A DNA stretch of 64,000 bases from Dillenia suffruticosa. Taxonomy: Eukaryota > Streptophyta > Magnoliopsida > Dilleniales > Dilleniaceae. The stretch is from positions 10,013,001-10,077,000 of the forward strand of contig JAVTVX010000034.1 of NCBI GenBank assembly GCA_033439265.1, read 5' to 3'. Shown here in pieces: positions 35,725 to 45,445 of the stretch. Position numbers and translations under genes: made by a program. Within the stretch, counting starts at the first letter, position 1, and each line of letters opens with the position of its first letter. Below the pieces are notes generated by a model. The model made no database searches, had not been told where the DNA came from, and saw nothing but the letters and a program-made list of their open reading frames with translations.

Positions 35725-37267
35725 CAAAACATGGAGTACGCCGAATTTGTTGATGATGGATGTCCACATGAAATTTTACATCTTTCTAGCGGTGATCTAG
35801 GCCAATGGTTCGACTTCTACTCACTTGATGAAAAGTCGATATCCACGACTATGAATTTTTACTGTCCGATAGCTAGTGGGAATAGTCCGATAATGTCCAT
35901 TCCCCATTGACCGAATGACCATGGATTTGCTATTGGACAGAGTTCGGTGGAAGGTTGGCAGGGTACCAACGAAAAGTGTTGGTATTTATCGCATCTTCTG
36001 ACATAATCATCTGCGTCAGTCTTCATTGTAGGCCAATAATACCCTTGTTGGAGAGTCTTGTTCACCAAATTCCAATTGCCTGAGTGACTACCATATATCC
36101 TTTTATAGATTTCTCTAAGAATATAATTCTCTTGCTCGGGTGTTAGGCATTTTGGGTATAGATGGACATTAGATTTCTTGTAAAGATCTTCATTGATAAT
36201 GGCATACAGGGCGGCCTTACGTCTCAAATTAGTGGCTTTGGAGCGCAAGCTTGATAGTTGCTCATGCTTGAAATGGACCTCTATGGGGTCCTTCCAACTT
36301 GGTGAACTGTTCGCCAATAAGATTTACTTGAGGTCTTCAATGCTCAGATTTGGTAGGCTCTCTATATAGAATATTTGGTTGGTTGGTACTGAGTCAAAGT
36401 TGGCTAGTTTTGAGAGAGTGTCGACTCGTGTATTTTCTGATTTGTGGATCTGCTGTATATCCAACTTGTCGAATTTGTCCACCGCCTCAAGTAACTTGGT
36501 TAGATATTTTACCATCGTTGATTCCTTAGTTTCGTAGACCTCTTTAATATATTTGACCACTAATTGACTGTTAGTGAAAACCCATTTGTTTTAGGCCCCT
36601 AGTAATGCTACGATTCGCAATCCGGACAGAAAGGTTGTGTATTTGGTCAGATTATTTCTTGTTTGAAAGTCAAAACGAATGGCATATTTGATTTTGAAAT
36701 TATCTAGTCCTATGAGGATGAGTCCAGTTCTGCTTCCTGAGGTGTTCGATGACCCATCTACATGAAGGGTCCATTCGGGCAACGAGCATTTTCTCGGTCA
36801 TCAGTAGGGATTTGTTCGGTGAGCAGCGGGCATGTGCATTTGAGGATAAAGTCGACAATGGATTGACCTTTAATTGCTGGTCTCAATTGATATTCGATGT
36901 CGAATTCGTCTACCCTAATACTCCATTTAACGTATTGACCTAAGTTATCTCTCTTCTATAAAATCTGCTTCAAAGGCTGATTAGTCAATATTACAATGGT
37001 GTGAGCTTGGAAGCATAGCTAGAGGCGTCTAATGGTTATGACTATGGCGAAAGCTATCTTCTTGATAGGTTGGTAATTAACCACAAACTGTTGAAGTATG
37101 CGGCTAATGTAGTACACCAGCCTTGTAATCTTCAGCATTAGCACTTTTGATGAGTATATCGTCAATATAGTCCTCCATGTTCCTCCTGAACTATTCACTA
37201 AAGACTTTATCAACTAACCATTGGAAAGTTACTCCAACGTTCTTGAGGCCGAACGGCATGACCTTGT
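35725..37267 (-). pseudogene. Tat pol fragment: RT end, RNase H, integrase
   Basis: From 37267 leftward: VMPFGLKNVGVTFQ and NMEDYIDDILIKSANAEDY (YxDD-type RT catalytic motif, 37135-37190), then IKKIAFAIVITIRRL, FQAHTIVILTNQPLKQIL and VDEFDIEYQLRPAIKGQ (RT thumb and connection), PEWTLHVDGSSNTSGSRTGL (RNase H, first Asp, 36720-36780), then QIHKSENTRVDTLSKLAN (36370-36430), the integrase zinc region YGSHSGNWNLVNKTLQQGYY with CDKYQ, and core WGMDIIGLFPLAIGQ followed by DIDF and FGVLH to 35728. VDGSS and GNWNL are typical of the Tat/Athila branch. Stops and frameshifts occur near 36320, 36585, 37000 and 37120. Confidence 0.85.
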
Positions 37268-38731
37268 TGTTGAATTTAGTGATGAAAATTCAAAATTCAT
37301 TACTAAATTTTAAATATAATTAAATAAAATATAATATTAATATAATTGTTCAATAAAAAATTAATTTAGCGACGAATTTGAGATTTTCGTAACTAAATTT
37401 AGCGACAAAAATCTCAAATTCATCGCTAAATTTTATATATAATTAAATAAAATATAATATTAATATAATAATTAAATAAAAAATTAATTTAGAGACGTAT
37501 TTGGGATTTCCGTCGCTAAATTTAGTTACGAAAATCTCAAATCCATCGCTAAATTAATTTAATATTTTCTTTTTTTATATTTTATTTTTTAAATAATAAT
37601 ATGATTTTATTTTTTAAAATTTTTTATTATTTAATTTTAAATTAATATTTTATTATTTTCTAACAAATTATAATTTTATATTATTTCATTATTATTAATA
37701 AAATGTGAACGTAAATTAACAAATTAAAAAAATCATATTAACAAATCATATTTTAATAAAAATTATTTTTCTATTATTAACAAATCATATTTGTTATTAA
37801 ATATAATTTTAAAATAGCATTTTATTTTAATAATATTGATTTAATTTTTATTTTACGTTAGCTTTTTATTATTTTATTATTTTACAAAGAATTATCATTT
37901 TACTTTTATTTTTATTTTATTTTATTTTTTAAAGAATAATATTTTTGATTTTTTAAAATCTTTTTATTATTTTATTTTAATTTCTTATTTTATAAAGTAT
38001 TATCATTTCTTTTTTTAATTAATATGTTTATTTTTTTCTTTTTTTTCAAAGAATAATATTATTTTATTATTTTAATCTTTTATTATTTTATTGTTATTAA
38101 AAAATGTGATAGTAAGATAGTAAATAAAAAAAGGATATGATTAGATAAGTCATTTGGTACGGGGGTTGGTGTTCTAATGTTTTCTCATGTGCGCAGGGGT
38201 TTGAATTCGACCGGATGCATTTTTCGTAATTAAAGTTGGAATTCAGCAGCGGGGCCGGTGTTGGGGCACATGTGCGGGTGCCAGTGGGGTTCGGGCTCGT
38301 TCTCGTGCATGCAGTCGAGTTCACGTTAGTGACAGATATTGGGATTCGTCACTAATTAAATATATAATTAAATAAAATATAATATTATTATAATAATTAA
38401 ATAAAATATATATAAATATAAAATAAATTATAAATATAATAATTAAATAAGTTATAAATTATAAATTTAGCGATGAAAATGAAGAATCCGTCGCTAAATT
38501 TAGCAACGGATACTGGATTTTCGTTGCTAATTTTAGTGATAAAAAATTTTTCGTCACTAAATCCATTGCTAATTTAACGACAGATTTGTAGTTTTCGTTG
38601 CTAAATTCATGACACGTCATTAGCGACAAAAAATTTTTCATCGCTAAATCCATCGTTAATGTTTTTAATGACGAATTTTTCTAAAATTTTCATCACTAAA
38701 TTCGTTGTTAAAACCGTGTTTTTTTACAGTG
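37268..38731. mobile_element. Non-autonomous CACTA-like element, left terminus missing
   Basis: Both arms (37268-37560 and 38330-38720) carry TTTAGCGACGAA / TTCGTCGCTAAA motifs. The right end is TTTTTTTACAGTG at 38719-38731, a variant of the CACTA terminus. The left side runs straight into Tat RT at 37267 without a terminus, so a deletion removed that end together with the RT N-terminal half. The middle (37560-38130) is extremely AT-rich. No transposase is encoded. Confidence 0.65.
38155..38213 (+). other. tRNA-like patch in the CACTA-like core
   Basis: TGGTACGGGGGTTGG (38155-38169) and GGGTTTGAATTCGACC (38198-38213) have A-box/B-box-like spacing of about 43 bp, as in the element at 14637-15696. 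A GC-rich patch follows (38240-38325), also as in that element. Confidence 0.3.
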
Positions 38732-38889
38732 AGTAGGTGTGCACCAACTTGAACCGTCTGGCCAGGTACATTCATAATGGAAATTTCAACCACTTTTTCT
38801 CCAAGCTGAGGTTTGGATTGATGTTCGGCGTCATCTCAAAGCTCTAGTGTATATTGAGAGAACTTCTTTCTCTCCTCCAACGGTGGGGA
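38732..38889 (-). pseudogene. Tat protease-RT linker remnant
   Basis: The minus strand includes EKVVEISIMNVPGQTVQVGA, resembling the xKTVxIGxxL segment that precedes RT in Tat elements. It continues across the gypsy insertion into the protease at 47933. Confidence 0.55.
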
Positions 38890-38894
38890 CGGTC

Positions 38895-38906
38895 TGTAAC
38901 ACTGCA

Positions 38907-38944
<38 letters not shown>

Positions 38945-38984
38945 GGGCTTAAAGCCCTAATTTCCCTTTTTTTTCTCACACTCT

Positions 38985-39038
<54 letters not shown>

Positions 39039-40025
39039 CTCTCCCTTCCGCTAACCACCGCGGCTCCTCCACTTTTTCAGGACGTGTGTGACGCCACCGT
39101 CTAGCACCGGGCGGGGTCCTATACACGTTGATGAGTTGGCCCCAGCGAGCTCATGGCCAACGTCGGGGTAGAGAGCGTTTTAAAGTCTATGCATAAGAAA
39201 AACCCCCGACGCGCCTGTCCTTGGTCACGGTTGACCTTTGCCGGGATTATTTTTGGCTCGCTCTGACATTACTTGATTTTAAATGGATGTATATATGCTT
39301 GTTATCGTGTGATTGGTTAAATGATTTCAAATTGTTAAATATATCATGTTTTGTCACGAAATGTAAATTTTTGTTCCAAATGATGTTATTTGACACTCCA
39401 ATTGTTCACCTATGCTATTTATGCTGGATATTACCCCCCTCACTCACTGAGTATCTTCCCATGATACTCACCCCTCTATTTTCTCTCCTCAGACAGGTTT
39501 ATTGTGATAGAGCGACGTTACAGGCTCTAGGGCGGAGTTGGTATTTCCGACGGTAAGATTTACTTTTAATTTAGTTTCGACCCTGCGAGGTCTTGACATT
39601 GAGGTCCGTAGTTGGCCATGTACTTATTTTGGGATGACTGTATAGTTTAACTCTCATATTTCATTTACATTGAGGCGATTGTACGTACTTGAACGTTACT
39701 TGGGAAATGTGATATATATTGTATAAACTTAGGTCCGCTCGGTATAGCGGCTGCTCATGCTCTAGTTGGGCATGACAGTAGAGGTCTGTGGTTAGGTTTG
39801 TTTATAGCCTTGCGTTGTTCTGAATGTTGGCTGTGGTGTTTGTTGATTTTGGAGAGGCCGGGATGGCCATTTGTGTATTGTACAGGATGATTTGGATTAT
39901 ACAGGTATAATTGTACATGGGAAACCTCCGATTTATGGGGAGATTCTGCCCAATTTTCTGTAAAAATACAGCCGGTATTCAGGGGCAATGGGCGGCTGTT
40001 CACGATCCCGGTTTGGGGCGTGACA
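38895..40025 (+). repeat. 5' LTR with a 1.47-kb internal deletion
   Basis: Compared with the 3' LTR (2605 bp) it lacks everything between CTCCACTTTTTC and AGGACGTGTGTGACG (junction at about 39078-39080). The missing part includes the poly-C run, the GC-rich minisatellite and the ACGTTGTGCCC repeats. It retains an A-run (38908-38940) and (CT)n (38990-39033). Confidence 0.93.
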
Positions 40026-40319
40026 GTTCTATTGGTATCAGAGCGTCTAGGTTTGAGAAAAGATAAAAGTCTTCCCAAGTATACGAAAAGTTCTCAATGC
40101 ATTAGAGAGTTTCATACAGTCATTTAAAGTCCCGTACTTGGCCATGGGCATATAAGTTCGTCTATTTTATGGAGTTGGATACATAACGCATCTAACTCAT
40201 TACTTCGCATTCGAATGTTTTAAATCATAGTTCATTTATTTTTAGGGGGTTAGTTACGGAGCAACTAACCCTAATTCTTGATTTCTATCCGTTGACAATG
40301 TATTTTTTTTCGCAGAATT
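40026..40319 (+). other. Leader between 5' LTR and gag
   Basis: Noncoding leader of about 290 bp. It ends TATTTTTTTTCGCAG just before AATTATGCC, a pyrimidine run plus CAG that looks like a splice acceptor, but I found no clear matching donor. Confidence 0.5.
40033..40044 (+). other. Primer-binding site, tRNA-Met
   Basis: TGGTATCAGAGC, a perfect plant initiator-Met tRNA complement, lies 8 bp after the 5' LTR. Confidence 0.95.
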
Positions 40320-41762
40320 ATGCCACCTAGACGTGGTAGGAGAGGTGCTAGATTCGCCTCACTTGAGGGTCTTACAGTGCCTGATACACCTAGGGCACCT
40401 GAGGCGCCACGAGTACCAGAGGTTGCTTCCTCTACTCGAGCACGCTCACCAGCGCCACCCCCAGCACCTCCACCGGCTGCTACAGCCGAGATTCCTCCAC
40501 CACCACTCGATGCCTTGAGACAATGGCAGGAGTGGTGCAGTAGATATGGGGCGCAGATGCCACCACCTTCACTACAGACTCCAGCGACCGCACCTGCTGC
40601 CGTACCTGCTCCTTCGGCACCGATTCCTCCTTCGGTGGCCGGTCCTTCCGTGTCTACGCCGACCGACGAGACGTCGGCTACTTTGAGGCGCATCCACGAG
40701 CTCACTCAGTTGGTGAAAGAGTCTCGGCAGCTCGGATGCACAGACTTTTCAGGATCCAGTGATGCAGTAGCGGCGAAACACTGGATCAACAGGATTCGTA
40801 GGATCCTTACGGATTTGGGCTTGTCAGAGGAGCTCAGATTGAGAGTTGCTGAAAGACTCCTCGACGGAGATGCCCTCTCGTGGTGGGAGGCTATCCGTGA
40901 CAGTGCCACACAGACCCTGCGGTGGGAGGACTTTTTACGAGAGTTCGACCGCAGGTACTTTACCCCGTTCCAGCAGGACCGGATGAGGACGGAGTTCCTG
41001 CACTTACGTCAGGGGACGAGGTCAGTTTCAGAGTACGAGGCTGAGCTTAGACGACTAGCGGCCTTTGTCCCCGATATGGCTACACCAGCTCAGTTGAGGT
41101 TCAAGTTTGAAGATGGCCTCCAACTGAGCATCAGGAAATATATGACGGTGACTCCCTCTTTTACACTATCGGAGGTGATTGATTCAACGTATCGGGCGGA
41201 GGAGATCGTCCGAGCGGAGGCGAGACAGAGGGAGAGTCACCAGAAGAGGAAGACTGGGTCACAGGGTGGACAGTCTTCGAAGAGGGGTAAAGGTTTTGGA
41301 TATCCCGGAGGTTTTTCTAGCTTCAGACCAGCAGCACCGGGACAGGGACCTCGACCACAGGGTTTTGGGGCACCAGCCCCTAGTGTCTCTACACAGTCTA
41401 CTACACAGAGACCGCCCTTCTGCCGTAGATGCAACTGTCACCATGCCTTTGGGGCATGTAGAGCACCAGTTACTTGCTTCCAGTGTGGGAAGCAAGGGCA
41501 CGTTAGGAGTGTCTGTCCGGATTTAGGTAGGAGAGGATCGACTTTACAGAGTCGTACTGGTACGTCTGGTACAGGCCAGCAGGGGGCACCTGCGCACTCA
41601 GCTCTTACCGCTCCCCGGACTGCAGCCGGGAGTAATACAGTGCCAGGATCGTCGCGACAGCAGCCTAGGGCCCATGCTCGTGTGTTTGCGATGACACAGG
41701 AGGACGCACAGGCAAACCCTGATGTTATTATGGGTAATCCTCCCGCAGACCCCTCAGTGTAG
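40320..41762 (+). CDS. gag: Gag polyprotein with zinc knuckle
   Basis: 480 codons from ATG at 40320. The N-terminus is basic (MPPRRGRRGARF), then a Pro/Ala-rich segment (residues 20-115), a retrotransposon gag capsid-like domain (about 135-300; WINRIRRILTDLGLSEELRL, ALSWWEAIRDSA, FDRRYFTPFQQDRMRTEFLH), a basic Gly-rich linker (300-360) and a CCHC knuckle CFQCGKQGHVRSVC at about 385-398, preceded by a partial CRRCNCHHAFGAC. It forms the capsid that packages element RNA in the cytoplasm. The last 9 codons (after VIM-G) lie in a predicted intron; if spliced, gag continues into protease without a stop. No stop or frameshift interrupts it. Confidence 0.95.
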   Translation: MPPRRGRRGARFASLEGLTVPDTPRAPEAPRVPEVASSTRARSPAPPPAPPPAATAEIPPPPLDALRQWQEWCSRYGAQMPPPSLQTPATAPAAVPAPSAPIPPSVAGPSVSTPTDETSATLRRIHELTQLVKESRQLGCTDFSGSSDAVAAKHWINRIRRILTDLGLSEELRLRVAERLLDGDALSWWEAIRDSATQTLRWEDFLREFDRRYFTPFQQDRMRTEFLHLRQGTRSVSEYEAELRRLAAFVPDMATPAQLRFKFEDGLQLSIRKYMTVTPSFTLSEVIDSTYRAEEIVRAEARQRESHQKRKTGSQGGQSSKRGKGFGYPGGFSSFRPAAPGQGPRPQGFGAPAPSVSTQSTTQRPPFCRRCNCHHAFGACRAPVTCFQCGKQGHVRSVCPDLGRRGSTLQSRTGTSGTGQQGAPAHSALTAPRTAAGSNTVPGSSRQQPRAHARVFAMTQEDAQANPDVIMGNPPADPSV

Positions 41763-41924
41763 TACTTTTGTGTACTTTCTGTATGAGCTTATTGTATATC
41801 ATGATGTCGATGTACAGTTTTGACTAGTTAAAGATTTAGAAACTTAACTAGTTTGATATATATATATATTCGTTCACTTTTTCTTCGCATTTTAAATGCC
41901 GTTGATCTTCTTTCTTACTTTTAG
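41734..41924 (+). other. Predicted GT-AG intron joining gag to protease
   Basis: Donor ATGG/GTAATC at 41733/41734 and acceptor TTTCTTACTTTTAG/GTACC at 41924/41925. The 191-bp interval is much more AT-rich than flanking coding DNA, includes GATATATATATATATTC and a pyrimidine-rich 3' end, and contains the gag stop. Removing it gives an in-frame gag-to-protease join, with the split Gly codon restored between VIM and TMRIFG. In this class gag and protease are usually one frame or separated by a stop or shift, so a spliced junction would be notable. No transcript evidence is available here. Confidence 0.65.
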
Positions 41925-42398
41925 GTACCATGCGAATATTCGGTATCGATGCCCGTATTCTCATAGATACTGGGTCAAATTTTTCCTATGTAAGCGATAC
42001 GTTCGCTTGTCATTCTGATAGACCTCTCTCGCCACTTGATGCGGAGATTTTGGTAGTCACTCCTCTTGACAAGCATATTGTTCGAGATACAGTCTATAGG
42101 GGCTGTGAGGTCGGAATTGGGGAGACAGTATTAGAGGCAGATCTGATTCCGCTCCCTATCACGGATTTCGATGCCATCCTATTGGCTGAGTTTACACCGG
42201 GCTTCCGTGGATTGTTTCACGAAGGAGGTTGAGTTTAGGAGGTCCGAGCAGCCACCGTTAGTATTCCGGGGCGAGAGACGAATGTTGCCCCACAGTATTA
42301 TCTCTGTTATGAAGGCCAGACGTTTGGTACGCCATGGTTGTGCGGCTTATCTGGCTTATGTTGTCGACACCACCGTTGAGTGGTGCAAGAATTTTTAG
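41925..42398 (+). pseudogene. Aspartic protease and linker, frameshifted
   Basis: Protease starts TMRIFGIDARILIDTGSNFS with the catalytic D-T-G at about 41960-41970, followed by VSDTFACHSDRPLSP and ADLIPLPITDFDAIL. Near 42180 a short deletion removes part of the conserved segment after FDAIL and shifts the frame; the linker VDCFTKEVEFRRSEQPPL with VFRGERRML then continues in another frame (42171-42398). A second deletion of 25 nt relative to the minus-strand sister near 42379 shifts back into the RT frame. The polyprotein of this copy is therefore interrupted upstream of RT. Confidence 0.85.
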
Positions 42399-45274
42399 AT
42401 GTGTTCCCCGAGGAGCTTTCCGGATTACCACCAGTTCGGGAGTTCGATTTCGAGATTGATTTAGTACCGGGGACCAATCCTATTTCTATTCCGCCATACA
42501 GAATGGCGCCTGCTGAACTGAGAGAGCTTAAAACTCAGTTACAGGAACTTCTGGACAAGGGGTTTATTCGTCCGAGCACCTCACCTTGGGGCGCTCCGGT
42601 ACTGTTTGTAAAGAAGAAGGATGGTACATTTCGGCTTTGTGTGGATTACAGGCAATTGAACAAAGCCACCATCAAGAACCGATATCCCCTGCCTCGTATC
42701 GATGACTTGTTTGATCAGCTGCAGGGAGCTAAGGTTTTCTCTAAGATTGATCTCCGTTCGGGTTATCATCAGTTGAGGATTCAGGCCGAAGATGTGCCCA
42801 AGACAGCTTTTCGCACCCGATACGGCCATTACGAGTTTCTAGTCATGCCGTTTGGGCTGACTAATGCCCCAACTGCTTTTATGGATCTGATGAACCGAGT
42901 TTTTCACGACTATTTGGATCGGTTCGTCATCGTATTCATCGATGACATCTTGATATATTCACGGAGTGATGAAGATCATGTTCAGCACCTTCGGGTGGTA
43001 TTACAGATACTCCGTGAGAAGCAGCTATATGCCAAATTCTCAAAATGTGAGTTTTGGCTAAGACAAATTGGATTCTTGGGGCACATTGTCTCCGCGGAAG
43101 GTATTTATGTTGATCCGCGGAAGGTTGAAGCTATAGTGAAGTGGGAGCAGCCACAAACAGTTACCGAGATTCGTAGTTTTCTCGGTTTGGCCGGGTATTA
43201 CCGCAGATTTGTAGAAGGATTCTCCCGGATAGCTGCTCCGTTGTCGAGATTGACTCAAAAGGGGGTCAAGTTTGTTTGGGATGACCGTTGTGAGGCAAGC
43301 TTCCAGGAGCTCAAACAACGGTTAACATCCGCTCCTATTTTAGGCCTTCCCACTAGTAGTCGGGAGTATACAGTGTACAGTGATGCTAGCCGACAGGGAT
43401 TGGGTTGTGTTCTGATGCAGGATGGTCGGGTTATTGCGTATGCCTCGCGACAGCTGAAGAAACACGAGGTTAACTACCCGACACATGATTTAGAATTGGC
43501 AGCCATAGTCTTCGCGTTGAAGATATGGCGGCATTATCTTTATGGGGTAACCTGCAGGGTATTTACCGACCACAGGAGTTTGAAATATCTGTTTACCCAA
43601 AAAGAGCTGAATTTGAGACAGAGGAGATGGTTGGAGTTATTGAAAGACTATGATCTCATTATTGACTATCATCCGGGCAAGGCAAACGTTGTAGCAGATG
43701 CCTTGAGTCGGAAGTCAGCATCATCCTCACAGTCGACAGAGAAAGCCTACCTTTCTTGTTTAGTGGGACTCCGAGCCTTAGGAGTCAGTTTGACTAACGA
43801 TAATCAGGGAGGCTTATTAGCCAGATTTGAGGTCAGGCCGACTTTGTTCGACCGTATCAGGGAGCTCCAGAGTACGGATGAGGAGATCCAGGGTATTGCA
43901 GATAGAGTCCGCAGAGCTGAGGGCGGAGATTTCAGAGTCCGTGATGATGGGCTCATGGTATTCAGAGACAGAGTGTGTGTCCCGACCGATAGTGATCTTC
44001 GACGGGCTATCCTTGAGGAAGCACATTCTTCTGCATATGCTATGCATCCCGGGGGTACAAAGATGTACAGGACCATCAGAGGTAGCTATTGGTGGTCAGG
44101 CATGAAGAGGGATATAGCAGAATTTGTGGCACGATGCTTGGTGTGCCAGCAGGTGAAGGCCGAACATCAGCGTCCAGCGGGCACACTACAGCCTCTTCCT
44201 ATTCCTGAGTGGAAATGGGAGCATATTACTATGGATTTCGTGATGGGATTGCCGCGGACTTCTACACGGCATGATACGATTTGGGTGATTGTCGATCGAC
44301 TCACCAAATCTGCGCATTTCATCCCTATCCGCTGTGACTATTCTTTAGAGGCGTTGGCACGTCTCTACATTGATACCATAGTTCGACTTCACGGGGTACC
44401 TGTGTCGATTGTTTCAGATAGGGACCCCAGGTTTACATCTAGGTTTTGGCCCAAATTGCAGGAGGCATTGGGTACTAGATTGAATTTCAGTACGGCATAT
44501 CACTCTCAGACGGACGGCCAGTCTGAGAGGACCATTCAGACCCTTGAGGACATGCTGAGAGCATGTGTGATGGATTTCCGGGGTAGTTGGGATCGGCACC
44601 TTCCACTAGTCGAGTTCGCATATAATAACAGTTATCAAGCCAGTATAGGGATGCCCCCGTATGAGGCACTATATGGCAGGAAGTGCCGCACCCCGATATG
44701 TTGGGATGAGGTCGGAGAGCGACGTCTCAGCAGCGTTGAGTTGATTGAACAAACAAAGGATAAAGTTAAGGTTATCCGTGAGCGGATGAAAGCCGCCCAG
44801 GACAGACAGAAGACGTATGCTGATCGTAGGCGGCGACCTCTTGAGTTTGCTACGGGAGATATGGTTTTCTTGAGAATATCTCCCTGGAAGGGAGTTATAC
44901 GGTTCAGGCAGCGGGGCAAGTTGAGCCCTAGATATATTGGGCCCTTCCGTATCCTTGAGAGGGTCGGGAGTGTGGCATATAGATTGGAGCTGCCAGATGA
45001 ACTATCCCGTATTCACGACGTATTCCATGTCTCAGTACTCAGGAAATACTTGACCGATCCTTCTCATGTACTTGAGCCTCCACCTCTTGAGTTGCGAGAG
45101 GACCTTAGCATTCCAATTCAGCCTATGACTATTCTAGATTGGCAGGTTAGAAAGCTGCGGAGTAAGGAAATTTCATTAGTCAAAGTTCTGTGGAGAAGTG
45201 ATCAGGTCAAGGAGGAGACCTGGGAGCCCGAGGAAGTTATGAGGAGTCAATACCCCCATTTATTTATAGTGTAG
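42380..45274 (+). CDS. pol: Gypsy pol: RT, RNase H, integrase, chromodomain (964 codons open)
   Basis: Residues about 60-220 form RT ([50 protein letters not shown] with the catalytic DD pair). About 330-460 is RNase H ([48 protein letters not shown]). The integrase HHCC domain follows ([12 protein letters not shown]...CLVCQQ, about 550-600), then the catalytic core ([35 protein letters not shown] as the D, D, E residues) and [19 protein letters not shown]. The tail [20 protein letters not shown] and [11 protein letters not shown] is a chromodomain, expected to direct insertion to heterochromatin. The first codons are not a natural start; the protein would come from processing of a larger polyprotein. 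Confidence 0.95.
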   Translation: MVQEFLDVFPEELSGLPPVREFDFEIDLVPGTNPISIPPYRMAPAELRELKTQLQELLDKGFIRPSTSPWGAPVLFVKKKDGTFRLCVDYRQLNKATIKNRYPLPRIDDLFDQLQGAKVFSKIDLRSGYHQLRIQAEDVPKTAFRTRYGHYEFLVMPFGLTNAPTAFMDLMNRVFHDYLDRFVIVFIDDILIYSRSDEDHVQHLRVVLQILREKQLYAKFSKCEFWLRQIGFLGHIVSAEGIYVDPRKVEAIVKWEQPQTVTEIRSFLGLAGYYRRFVEGFSRIAAPLSRLTQKGVKFVWDDRCEASFQELKQRLTSAPILGLPTSSREYTVYSDASRQGLGCVLMQDGRVIAYASRQLKKHEVNYPTHDLELAAIVFALKIWRHYLYGVTCRVFTDHRSLKYLFTQKELNLRQRRWLELLKDYDLIIDYHPGKANVVADALSRKSASSSQSTEKAYLSCLVGLRALGVSLTNDNQGGLLARFEVRPTLFDRIRELQSTDEEIQGIADRVRRAEGGDFRVRDDGLMVFRDRVCVPTDSDLRRAILEEAHSSAYAMHPGGTKMYRTIRGSYWWSGMKRDIAEFVARCLVCQQVKAEHQRPAGTLQPLPIPEWKWEHITMDFVMGLPRTSTRHDTIWVIVDRLTKSAHFIPIRCDYSLEALARLYIDTIVRLHGVPVSIVSDRDPRFTSRFWPKLQEALGTRLNFSTAYHSQTDGQSERTIQTLEDMLRACVMDFRGSWDRHLPLVEFAYNNSYQASIGMPPYEALYGRKCRTPICWDEVGERRLSSVELIEQTKDKVKVIRERMKAAQDRQKTYADRRRRPLEFATGDMVFLRISPWKGVIRFRQRGKLSPRYIGPFRILERVGSVAYRLELPDELSRIHDVFHVSVLRKYLTDPSHVLEPPPLELREDLSIPIQPMTILDWQVRKLRSKEISLVKVLWRSDQVKEETWEPEEVMRSQYPHLFIV

Positions 45275-45305
45275 TTCTCTTTTAGTTTCGAGGACGAAAC
45301 TTGAT

Positions 45306-45322
45306 TTTAGGGGGTTAGAAAA
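45306..45322 (+). other. Polypurine tract
   Basis: TTTAGGGGGTTAGAAAA immediately precedes the 3' LTR. Confidence 0.9.
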
Positions 45323-45331
45323 TGTAACACT

Positions 45332-45373
<42 letters not shown>

Positions 45374-45413
45374 GGGCTTAAAGCCCTAATTTCCCTTTTC
45401 TTTCTCACACTCT

Positions 45414-45445
<32 letters not shown>

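Noticed and set aside
37560..38130. Extreme AT-rich tract as a matrix-attachment or origin site
   Set aside because: It is the middle of a CACTA-like element, and composition alone is not evidence for such a function.
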